Source: Pseudomonadota bacterium (GTDB lineage: Bacteria; Pseudomonadota; Gammaproteobacteria; Steroidobacterales; Steroidobacteraceae). Taken from it: DNA of 12,610 nt. Location of the stretch: assembly GCA_021780395.1 (NCBI GenBank), contig JAJXYU010000003.1, forward strand, positions 1 to 12,610. The letters are read 5' to 3'. Positions 7,435 through 12,610 of the stretch are shown one piece after another. Under the pieces are notes generated by a model. The model worked only from the letters and a program-made list of their open reading frames with translations, made no database searches and had not been told where the DNA came from. Position numbers and translations under genes: made by a program. Position 1 is the first letter of the stretch. Each line of letters begins with the position of its first letter.

Positions 7435-9117
7435 TCAGACCGGCTTGCTCAGCTCCTCGCGCAGCGCCCGCCGCAGGATCTTGCCGACGTTGGTCTTCGG
7501 CAGCTCGCTGCGGAAGTACAGGTGCTTCGGCACCTTGTAGCCGGTCAGGTTGTGGCGCAGGTGCGCGAGCAAGGCGTCGGCGTCGAGGTCCTGGTCCTTC
7601 TTCACGACGAACAGCGCGACCGCTTCGCCCGAGTTCTCGTCCGGCACGGCGACCGCCGCGGCTTCGAGCACGCCGGGGTACTCCGCTGCGACGCTCTCGA
7701 CCTCGTTCGGATACACGTTGAAGCCGGACACGAGGATCATGTCCTTCTTGCGATCCTCGATGGTCACGAACCCCTCGGCGTCCATGCGGCCGACGTCGCC
7801 GGTGCGCAGCCAGTCGCCGTGGAACACCTTCGCGGTCTCGTCGGGCCGGTTCCAGTACCCGCTGGTGACCTGCGGACCGCGCACGCAGATCTCGCCGACC
7901 TCGCCGATGCCGAGTTCCCGGCCGTCGTCGTCGCGAATCGTGACCTCGGTCGACGGAATCGGCAGGCCGATCGACTGGTTGAAATCGAGCGCGATCGGAT
8001 TGATGCAGGCCGCGGGCGAGGTCTCGGTGAGCCCCCAGGCCTGGGTGAGCACGCAGCCGGTCACTTCCTTCCAACGCTGGGCGACCACCGCCTGCACCGC
8101 CATCCCCCCGCCGAGGCTCACCTTGAGCGACCGGAAATCGAGGTCCGCGAATCCCGGCGTGTGCAGCAGCGCGTTGAACAGGGTGTTCACGCCGCTGATG
8201 AAGAAGAACCGGTGCTTGCGCAGTTCCGTCACGAAGCCGGGAAAGTCGCGCGGATTCGTGATCAGCACGTTGCATGCGCCGAGATGGGTGAACATCAGGC
8301 AGTTCGCGGTCAGCGCGAAGATGTGATACAGGGGCAACGCGGTGATCACGACCGGCCGCGACGGCGCATCCGGCCCGTGCAGCACCGGGGCCAACCATGC
8401 GCTCGCCTGCAGCAGGTTCGCGACCAGGTTGCGATGCGAGAGGATCGCGCCCTTGGCGACCCCGGTCGTGCCGCCGGTGTACTGCAGGAACGCCGTATCC
8501 GACCCGCGGATCGCGGGGCGCGCGAAGCCGAGACCACGGCCCGCCCGGAGCACCGCCTTGAAACGGAGCACTCCGGGAATCCGCCACGGCGGCACCTGTT
8601 TGCGAACCCGGCGCAGCACGAAGTTCACGATCGCGCCGCGCGGTGGCGCGAGCAGGTCGCCGATCGAAGTCACGATCACCTTCTCGATCGCGACCTTCGG
8701 CATTACCTCGGCGAGCACATGGGCGAAGTTCTCGACGATCACGATCGCCTTGGCGCCGGAGTCCTTCAGCTGGTGTTCGAGCTCGCGCGCGGTGTAGAGC
8801 GGATTGGTGTTCACGACGACCAGGCCGGCGCGCAGTGCGCCGTAGAGCGCGACCGGGTATTGCAGGACGTTCGGCATCATCAATGCGATTCGATCGCCAG
8901 GCGAGAGTCCCGAGCGGTTCTGCAGCCACGCCGCGAATGCCCGGGTGAGTGCGTCGAGGCGCGCGTAGGAGATCGTCGTGCCCATGTTGGTGAATGCAGG
9001 CCGGTCGCGATGGCACGCGCAGGCCTCCTCGAACGGCTCGACGAGCGACGCGTACCGGTCCGGATCGATGTCGGCGGGCACGCCGGCCGGATACCGTTTC
9101 AGCCAAATTCGGTCCAT
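7435..9117 (-). CDS. fadD: Long-chain fatty acid-CoA ligase FadD
   Basis: The 560-residue acyl-CoA synthetase activates fatty acids with ATP and CoA through an acyl-adenylate, feeding beta-oxidation or lipid synthesis at the inner membrane. The AMP-binding motif Y-T-G-G-T-T-G-V-A-K is at 213-222. The mid-domain A-W-G-L-T-E-T-S-P motif is present. The fatty acyl-CoA synthetase signature (G-D-W-L-R-T-G-D, then D-R-K-K-D-M-I-L-V-S-G-F-N-V-Y-P) starts at about 434. The catalytic lysine near the C-terminus is K546 (N-V-G-K-I-L-R-R). Motif spacing and length match E. coli-type FadD closely. The frame is open up to 9288, but ATG 9117 is chosen because AGGAG (9131-9127) lies nine bases ahead and the family start M-D-R-I-W-L-K-R-Y-P follows. 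Chain-length preference cannot be read from sequence. Confidence 0.95.
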   Translation of the reverse strand: MDRIWLKRYPAGVPADIDPDRYASLVEPFEEACACHRDRPAFTNMGTTISYARLDALTRAFAAWLQNRSGLSPGDRIALMMPNVLQYPVALYGALRAGLVVVNTNPLYTARELEHQLKDSGAKAIVIVENFAHVLAEVMPKVAIEKVIVTSIGDLLAPPRGAIVNFVLRRVRKQVPPWRIPGVLRFKAVLRAGRGLGFARPAIRGSDTAFLQYTGGTTGVAKGAILSHRNLVANLLQASAWLAPVLHGPDAPSRPVVITALPLYHIFALTANCLMFTHLGACNVLITNPRDFPGFVTELRKHRFFFISGVNTLFNALLHTPGFADLDFRSLKVSLGGGMAVQAVVAQRWKEVTGCVLTQAWGLTETSPAACINPIALDFNQSIGLPIPSTEVTIRDDDGRELGIGEVGEICVRGPQVTSGYWNRPDETAKVFHGDWLRTGDVGRMDAEGFVTIEDRKKDMILVSGFNVYPNEVESVAAEYPGVLEAAAVAVPDENSGEAVALFVVKKDQDLDADALLAHLRHNLTGYKVPKHLYFRSELPKTNVGKILRRALREELSKPV

Positions 9118-9155
9118 ACCGGCGCGCTCCTCGTTATGATGTATCGCGTGTGGCG

Positions 9156-9184
9156 TGTATAGCACCGGTGCGCCGGAGCGGCAA
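9156..9184 (-). promoter_or_regulatory. Sigma70-type promoter of fadD with a palindrome in the spacer
   Basis: Read on the - strand, TTGCCG (9184-9179) and TATACA (9161-9156) are separated by exactly 17 bases. The predicted start point near 9149 gives a leader of about 30 bases before the fadD ATG at 9117. The spacer holds a perfect 10-bp palindrome, GCACCGGTGC (9162-9171), abutting the -10 box, a position suited to a repressor site. The promoter is inferred from consensus match and spacing. Confidence 0.55.
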
Positions 9185-9250
9185 TTGGCCGGCGGCCCGC
9201 GTGCATGAGCTGCCGCGGAGCGGGCGGATGCCGATGCGAAGGAGCGGTCG

Positions 9251-9658
9251 ATGAGGAAACTGCGGTGGACGTTCCTGGCCGCGTGCATGGCGATGTCGGG
9301 GTGCGTTCTCGGCTACGGCCGCTGTCTGTTGCTGTCGCCGATTCACACGACGCTCTCCGGCACGCTCGACTTCCACAGCTACCGGGTGGATGGCGCGATC
9401 GAGCGGGTCGCGGTGCTCACGACCGATCATTCCCAATACGTCTACGCACCCGCGGAGAGCGCGCAGTGCCGGATCGCGGAGCGGTTTCAGCTGGTCGGTT
9501 GGGGTGAGTACCCGCCGGACCTGCGGGACGGCACGCGGGTTCGCGTCGCGGGCTCGCTTGCGGTCGCCACCTCGCCCCACCAGCACACCCACTTCGTCCT
9601 GCAGGTGCGCTCGATCGACGTCGTGACGGCGCTTGGGAAACCCGCGCCGACCCATTAG
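9251..9658 (+). CDS. Putative lipoprotein of unknown function
   Basis: I do not recognise this 135-residue protein. It starts with a lipoprotein signal (R-K-L-R-W, hydrophobic stretch, lipobox M-S-G-C with the acylated cysteine at 18). No aspartate follows the cysteine at +2, so by the enteric sorting rule it would go to the outer membrane. Two further cysteines, C25 and C73, could form a disulfide in the periplasm. The rest alternates hydrophobic and polar residues like a small beta-barrel. The segment D-G-T-R-V-R-V-A-G-S-L followed by V-L-Q-V-R-S-I-D-V-V recalls OB-fold lipoproteins, but this is only an impression. ATG 9251 has a good AAGGAG site (9239-9244) six bases upstream. It is divergent from fadD across 133 bases, and the next gene follows on the same strand. 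No function is assigned. Confidence 0.8.
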   Translation: MRKLRWTFLAACMAMSGCVLGYGRCLLLSPIHTTLSGTLDFHSYRVDGAIERVAVLTTDHSQYVYAPAESAQCRIAERFQLVGWGEYPPDLRDGTRVRVAGSLAVATSPHQHTHFVLQVRSIDVVTALGKPAPTH

Positions 9659-9661
9659 AAT
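9633..9661 (+). promoter_or_regulatory. Candidate sigma70 promoter for the DUF3761-like gene, overlapping the lipoprotein stop
   Basis: TTGGGA (9633-9638) and TAGAAT (9656-9661) are separated by 17 bases; the -10 box matches the consensus at five of six positions. The -10 box contains the TAG stop codon of the upstream lipoprotein gene. The predicted start point near 9668 would give a short leader with AGGGAG (9687-9692) ahead of the GTG at 9700. The small secreted-protein gene could therefore be expressed apart from its neighbour. Confidence 0.5.
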
Positions 9662-9699
9662 CCGGCGCGGATCCATCACAATTTCCAGGGAGACGACCC

Positions 9700-10104
9700 G
9701 TGAAGAACAAGATCGGTTTGAGCCTGGCGGCGCTCGCGGCGTGTTTCGCGCTCGGTTTGCCGGCCCAGTCGGCGCTCGCGAAGACCCACATGGTTGCCTG
9801 CAAGGACGGCACCCATGCGAAGGCCGGCCGCGGCGCTTGCAGCGGACACGGCGGCGTCGCGACGACGGCATCGCACGCGAAAGCGAAGGTGAAGGCGAAG
9901 GAAAAGGCGAAAGCCCCGTCGAAGACGCTGAAGGAACGGCTGAAGGGCCACATGGCGGCCAAGCACGAAGCGGCGAAGAAGCCCGAGAAGGCCGGGGCCG
10001 CCAGCGCGACCGCCCGATGCAAGGACGGGACCTACTCGCACGCGAAGACCCACCGCGGGGCCTGCTCCGGTCATGGCGGGGTCGCCGAGTGGATGAAGCA
10101 CTGA
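9700..10104 (+). CDS. Secreted Lys/Ala-rich protein with two DUF3761-like motifs
   Basis: This 134-residue protein has a signal peptide at 1-27 (cleavage after A-L-A), so it should be periplasmic or secreted. The mature part has two related motifs. The first is C34-K-D-G-T followed by G-A-C47-S-G-H-G-G-V. The second is C107-K-D-G-T-Y-S followed by R-G-A-C122-S-G-H-G-G-V-A-E-W near the C-terminus. The second resembles the DUF3761 family of small exported proteins; the first looks like a shortened copy. Each motif has two cysteines that may pair. The roughly 50-residue linker is rich in Lys and Ala (13 Lys), probably extended or helical and strongly basic. The start is GTG 9700 with AGGGAG seven bases upstream. 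Function is unknown; the basic linker could contact DNA, lipopolysaccharide or another anionic surface, but this is a guess. Confidence 0.82.
   Translation: MKNKIGLSLAALAACFALGLPAQSALAKTHMVACKDGTHAKAGRGACSGHGGVATTASHAKAKVKAKEKAKAPSKTLKERLKGHMAAKHEAAKKPEKAGAASATARCKDGTYSHAKTHRGACSGHGGVAEWMKH
9877..9912 (+). repeat. Six imperfect tandem hexamers encoding alternating lysines
   Basis: Six consecutive in-frame units (GCGAAA, GCGAAG, GTGAAG, GCGAAG, GAAAAG, GCGAAA) encode A-K-A-K-V-K-A-K-E-K-A-K in the linker of the secreted DUF3761-like protein. Every second residue is lysine. The tract may vary in copy number between strains by slippage, which would change linker length without breaking the frame. 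Confidence 0.75.
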
Positions 10105-10114
10105 GATCGCTGCG

Positions 10115-10150
10115 GTCGGACCGGCGGCCACGCGCCGCCGGTCCTCCGAC
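10115..10150. terminator. Hairpin between convergent genes (terminator candidate, both strands)
   Basis: GGACCGGCGGC (10118-10128) and GCCGCCGGTCC (10134-10144) form a perfect 11-bp stem with a five-base loop. GTC (10115-10117) and GAC (10148-10150) can extend it across a three-base bulge. It fills most of the 55-base gap between the DUF3761-like gene and tesA, which converge here. Neither strand has a following T-run, so it may terminate weakly or mainly stabilise the mRNA 3' ends. Confidence 0.5.
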
Positions 10151-10159
10151 AATGGTCGG

Positions 10160-10768
10160 TCACTTGTGCAGCATCGGCTCGAGGGCCCGCCAGGCGTTCG
10201 CCAGCAAAGGCGCCTGGCCGCGCACGTTCGGGTGCAGCCCGTCCGCCTGCATCAATCCGGGCCGGGTTGCGATCCCTTGCAGGAAGAACGGTACGAACAC
10301 CACCCGATCGGCCTTGGCGACGGTGACGAACGCTTGCTGGAACTGAGCGGTGTACTCGGGGCCGTAATTCGGCGGCATCCGCATTCCGAGCAGCAAGACC
10401 GACGCGCCTGCCCGTCGCGCGAGGCGCACCATCCGGTCGAGGTTCGCGCGCATCTGTCGCACCGGCAGCGCCCGCAGTCCGTCGTTCCCGCCGAGTTCGA
10501 GAATCAGGATCTGCGGTCGATGCAACGCGAGTGCGCGCGGCAGCCGGTCGAGGCCGCCCGCGGTGGTCTCGCCGCTGACGCTGGCATTGACGACGCGATA
10601 TCCGTACCCTAAACGCCGGAGCTTCGCCTGCAGCAGCGCGACCCAGCCCTGGTCGACCGGGATGCCGTACCCCGCGCTGATGCTATCGCCGAACACGAGG
10701 ATCGTGCGCGCGGGATGCGCCGAGGCCGAGGCGGCGAACAGCAGGCAGACGATCAACCAACGCTTCAC
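10160..10768 (-). CDS. tesA: Periplasmic GDSL/SGNH esterase TesA (arylesterase / acyl-CoA thioesterase I)
   Basis: The 202-residue product has a signal peptide (1-17, cleavage after A-S-A) and the four SGNH hydrolase blocks. Nucleophile S29 sits in F-G-D-S-I-S, G66 in S-V-S-G-E-T-T-A-G-G, N95 in L-G-G-N-D-G, and D176 and H179 in D-G-L-H-P-N. It should hydrolyse thioesters and other esters (acyl-CoA, aryl esters, lysophospholipids) in the periplasm. The start is GTG 10768, preceded at six bases by GGAGG within an 11-base match to the 16S rRNA tail complement. It is divergent from ybbA with only 12 bases between start codons, the arrangement known in E. coli. Length and motifs fit TesA well; in vivo substrate remains open. 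Confidence 0.94.
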   Translation of the reverse strand: MKRWLIVCLLFAASASAHPARTILVFGDSISAGYGIPVDQGWVALLQAKLRRLGYGYRVVNASVSGETTAGGLDRLPRALALHRPQILILELGGNDGLRALPVRQMRANLDRMVRLARRAGASVLLLGMRMPPNYGPEYTAQFQQAFVTVAKADRVVFVPFFLQGIATRPGLMQADGLHPNVRGQAPLLANAWRALEPMLHK

Positions 10769-10779
10769 GGATCACCTCC
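10769..10779 (-). promoter_or_regulatory. Exceptionally long Shine-Dalgarno of tesA filling the tesA/ybbA gap
   Basis: On the - strand the sequence reads GGAGGTGATCC directly before the GTG start of tesA. It is an uninterrupted 11-base complement to the conserved 3' tail of bacterial 16S rRNA (GGATCACCTCC), far longer than the four to six bases usual here. It decides the tesA start. It also occupies all but one base of the gap to the divergent ybbA start at 10781. Confidence 0.75.
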
Positions 10780-10780
10780 G

Positions 10781-11470
10781 ATGCACCCTGGACCGAACGG
10801 CGCCCGCCTCGCGCTGGAGGCGAGCGGCCTGACGAAGACGGTCGACAGCCCCTCGGGGCCGCTGACGATTCTCGCCGATGTCGACCTGCGGGTGCGAGCG
10901 GGGGAGACCGTCGCGATCGTCGGTCCTTCGGGGGCCGGCAAGTCGACCTTGCTCGCGCTGGTCGCCGGTCTCGACACCCCGACCCGGGGGCGGGTTGCGA
11001 TCGCGGGAACGGATCTCTCCAGCCTCGACGAGGACGGTCGCGCGGCGCTGCGCCGACGGCAGATCGGGTTCGTGTTCCAGTCGTTCCAGCTGCTCCCGTC
11101 GCTGACCGCGCTGGAGAACGTGATGTTGCCGCTCGAACTCGCCGGCGATCCGGACGCCCGCGCGATCGCGACGGCCGCGCTTACCGAGGTCGGATTGGGC
11201 GCGCGACTCGAGCACTATCCGCGCCAGCTGTCCGGCGGCGAGCAGCAACGCGTCGCGATCGCCCGTGCGTTCGTCACCCGCCCGCCGCTGTTGTTCGCCG
11301 ACGAGCCCACCGGGAACCTGGATGGCGCAACCGGCCGGCGCATCGCGCAGCTGCTGTTCGAACGCAACCGCGCCGCCGGCAGCACGCTCGTGCTCGTCAC
11401 CCACGACCTCGAACTCGCCGGGCGCTGCGACCGGATCGTCGCGCTCGATGCGGGCCGAGTGGCTGGATGA
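10781..11470 (+). CDS. ybbA: ABC transporter ATP-binding protein, YbbA/LolD type
   Basis: The 229-residue protein is a complete ABC ATPase. Walker A is G-P-S-G-A-G-K-S-T at 48-56, the Q-loop glutamine is Q100 (F-V-F-Q-S-F-Q), the signature L-S-G-G-E-Q-Q-R lies at 150-157, Walker B is L-L-F-A-D-E-P at 170-176 and the switch histidine is H208 (V-T-H-D-L). L-P-S-L-T-A-L-E-N-V-M-L-P and the overall length are typical of the MacB/LolD family. It should drive the YbbP permease encoded next, whose start overlaps its stop (ATGA 11467-11470). ATG 10781 fits the family length, but no Shine-Dalgarno is visible on this strand. The frame continues back to 10715, though only as overlap with tesA. A transported substrate cannot be read from the sequence; a role in envelope or lipid export is a guess from the family and from tesA beside it. 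Confidence 0.94.
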   Translation: MHPGPNGARLALEASGLTKTVDSPSGPLTILADVDLRVRAGETVAIVGPSGAGKSTLLALVAGLDTPTRGRVAIAGTDLSSLDEDGRAALRRRQIGFVFQSFQLLPSLTALENVMLPLELAGDPDARAIATAALTEVGLGARLEHYPRQLSGGEQQRVAIARAFVTRPPLLFADEPTGNLDGATGRRIAQLLFERNRAAGSTLVLVTHDLELAGRCDRIVALDAGRVAG

Positions 11471-12610
11471 GACCGCCGCCGACGCTCCGTTTTGCGCTGC
11501 GCGGGCTGTGGCGCGAGCTGCGTTCCGGCGACGCGCTCGTGCTGTTCGGGGCGCTCGCGGTCGCGGTCGCCTCGATGACCGCGGTCGGCTTCTTCACCAG
11601 CCGGGTCTCGGCCGGGGTCGCCCGCGAGGCGACCGAAGTGCTCGCGGCGGACCTGCGCCTCGAAAGCGCGAACCCGATCCCGGCGGCCGAGCTCGCGCCG
11701 GCGCGCGACGACCGCCTGCGCCGCGCCGAAGAGATCTCGTTTCCGACCGCGCTGTTCCATGGCGATCGCAGCCAACTCGTCGCGGTCAACGCGGTCACGG
11801 CTGGCTATCCGTTGCGCGGCCATGTCCGGGTCGCGGGCGTGCCGTACGGGCCGGCGACCGCGATCGCGACGATACCGGGCCGCGGCAACGTCTGGCTCGA
11901 CTCGCGTACCGCGACCGTGCTCGGCCTGCGGCCGGGTGCGAGCGTCCGGGTCGGCGCGATCCGCCTGCGTTTCACGCGGGTGCTCGCGTTCCGCCCCGAC
12001 CAGAGTGTCGGCCTGGTGAGCCTCGCGCCGGCGCTGCTGATGAACGCCGCCGACCTGCCCGCGACGGGACTCGTCCAGCCGGGGAGCCGGGTCACTTATG
12101 CGGCCCTGTTCGCCGGTCCGCCGGCCGCGGTCGCCGCGTTTCGGGCCCATCTGCGGGCGCACCCGGACGCCGCGGTCCGGGTGCGCGAGGCCGCGGATGA
12201 CAGCCGTGAGCTCGGCTCCGCGATCGATCGCGCCAGCCGCTTCTTGAACCTCGCGAGCCTGTCGGCGGTGCTGCTCGCGGCGGTCGGCGTCGCGATGAGC
12301 GCCCGCCGCTGGGCGAGCCGGCGCATCGACGGCGTCGCGTTGATGAAGTGCCTCGGCGCGACGCAACGTTTCGTGCTCGAGGTCGCGCTCACCGAACTCG
12401 CCGCCATCGGCGCGCTCGCATTGCTCGCCGGGACCGTGGCCGGAGCGATCGCCGAATCGGGGATCGCGTGGCTGCTGCGATCCTTGGTCGAACGCGACCT
12501 CCCCGCCGCGTCGGCGGGCCCCATCGCGATCGCGTTCGCGACCGAGCTCGCGATGCTCCTCGGCTTCGCGCTGCCGCCGCTGCTGCCGCTGCGGCGGACT
12601 GCGCCGCTGC
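11467..12610 (+). CDS. ybbP: ABC transporter permease, FtsX/YbbP type (N-terminal part, cut by window edge)
   Basis: The frame starts at ATG 11467, inside the ybbA stop, and stays open for 381 codons to the right edge, so the 3' end is missing. The N-terminus F-A-L-R-G-L-W-R-E-L-R-S-G is typical of YbbP-like permeases. A first transmembrane helix lies at about 23-43, then a large periplasmic domain (about 45-255). A second helix follows at about 261-281 (L-S-A-V-L-L-A-A-V-G-V-A), then the FtsX-type cytoplasmic motif A-L-M-K-C-L-G-A-T-Q ending near 300. Third and fourth helices lie at about 305-328 and 352-374. Full-length YbbP has about 800 residues with a duplicated FtsX core, so about half is present. 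A 311-residue frame at 11265-12200 is an out-of-frame shadow. Confidence 0.92.
   Translation, partial: MRPPPTLRFALRGLWRELRSGDALVLFGALAVAVASMTAVGFFTSRVSAGVAREATEVLAADLRLESANPIPAAELAPARDDRLRRAEEISFPTALFHGDRSQLVAVNAVTAGYPLRGHVRVAGVPYGPATAIATIPGRGNVWLDSRTATVLGLRPGASVRVGAIRLRFTRVLAFRPDQSVGLVSLAPALLMNAADLPATGLVQPGSRVTYAALFAGPPAAVAAFRAHLRAHPDAAVRVREAADDSRELGSAIDRASRFLNLASLSAVLLAAVGVAMSARRWASRRIDGVALMKCLGATQRFVLEVALTELAAIGALALLAGTVAGAIAESGIAWLLRSLVERDLPAASAGPIAIAFATELAMLLGFALPPLLPLRRTAPL

Noticed and set aside
7141..9162. A 673-codon + strand open frame antisense to fadD
   Set aside because: It starts inside hemE in another frame, has shadow-type composition and no motifs, while the - strand encodes a full acyl-CoA synthetase with all signatures.
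9118..9288. 57-residue N-terminal extension of FadD
   Set aside because: The strong ribosome site at 9127-9131 and the conserved M-D-R-I-W start place initiation at 9117; the extension also runs over the predicted promoter and the neighbouring lipoprotein start.
10769..10779. GGATCACCTCC on the + strand resembles the 3' end of 16S rRNA
   Set aside because: No other 16S sequence surrounds it. Read on the - strand it is simply the Shine-Dalgarno of tesA at correct spacing.
1..12610. Mobile element, prophage, CRISPR, toxin-antitoxin or biosynthetic cluster
   Set aside because: No transposase, integrase, direct-repeat array, small paired genes or megasynthase domains are seen. Composition looks even and gene order is conserved housekeeping throughout.

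Overview
This GC-rich window carries conserved housekeeping genes and reads as a proteobacterial chromosome. Two arrangements point to a gammaproteobacterium, with a betaproteobacterium as the alternative. The first is a pilN-pilO-pilP-pilQ block followed by aroK and aroB. The second is a GDSL esterase (tesA) divergent from a YbbA/YbbP ABC transporter, as in E. coli. The order within the class cannot be fixed from this sequence. I see no rRNA, tRNA, CRISPR array, insertion sequence, integrase or phage gene, and no stretch above about 300 bases without a gene.

Region 1 (1-3475, + strand) is the end of a type IV pilus alignment operon: the C-terminal end of pilN, then pilO, pilP and the secretin gene pilQ. 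PilN, PilO and PilP link the cytoplasmic motor to the PilQ outer-membrane pore. Region 2 (3476-7406, + strand) follows a strong GC hairpin. It holds aroK and aroB (shikimate pathway), a short-type dNTP triphosphohydrolase gene (dgt) and hemE (haem synthesis). From aroK to hemE every stop codon overlaps the next start in a GTGA tetranucleotide, so the four genes look like one tightly coupled transcription unit.

Region 3 (7435-9117, - strand) is fadD, a long-chain acyl-CoA synthetase gene convergent with hemE. It has a good sigma70-type promoter whose spacer contains a 10-bp palindrome. Region 4 (9251-10104, + strand) holds two small genes for exported proteins. One is an unrecognised lipoprotein. 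The other is a secreted Lys/Ala-rich protein with a DUF3761-like Cys/Gly motif at both ends and its own likely promoter.

Region 5 (10160-12610) has tesA on the - strand, divergent from ybbA and ybbP on the + strand; ybbP runs off the right edge. Only 12 bp separate the tesA and ybbA start codons, and 11 of those bases form the tesA Shine-Dalgarno sequence.

I do not see a clearly novel multi-gene system. The least explained items are the two small exported proteins at 9251-10104, the hairpin between pilQ and aroK, and the compressed tesA/ybbA start region.
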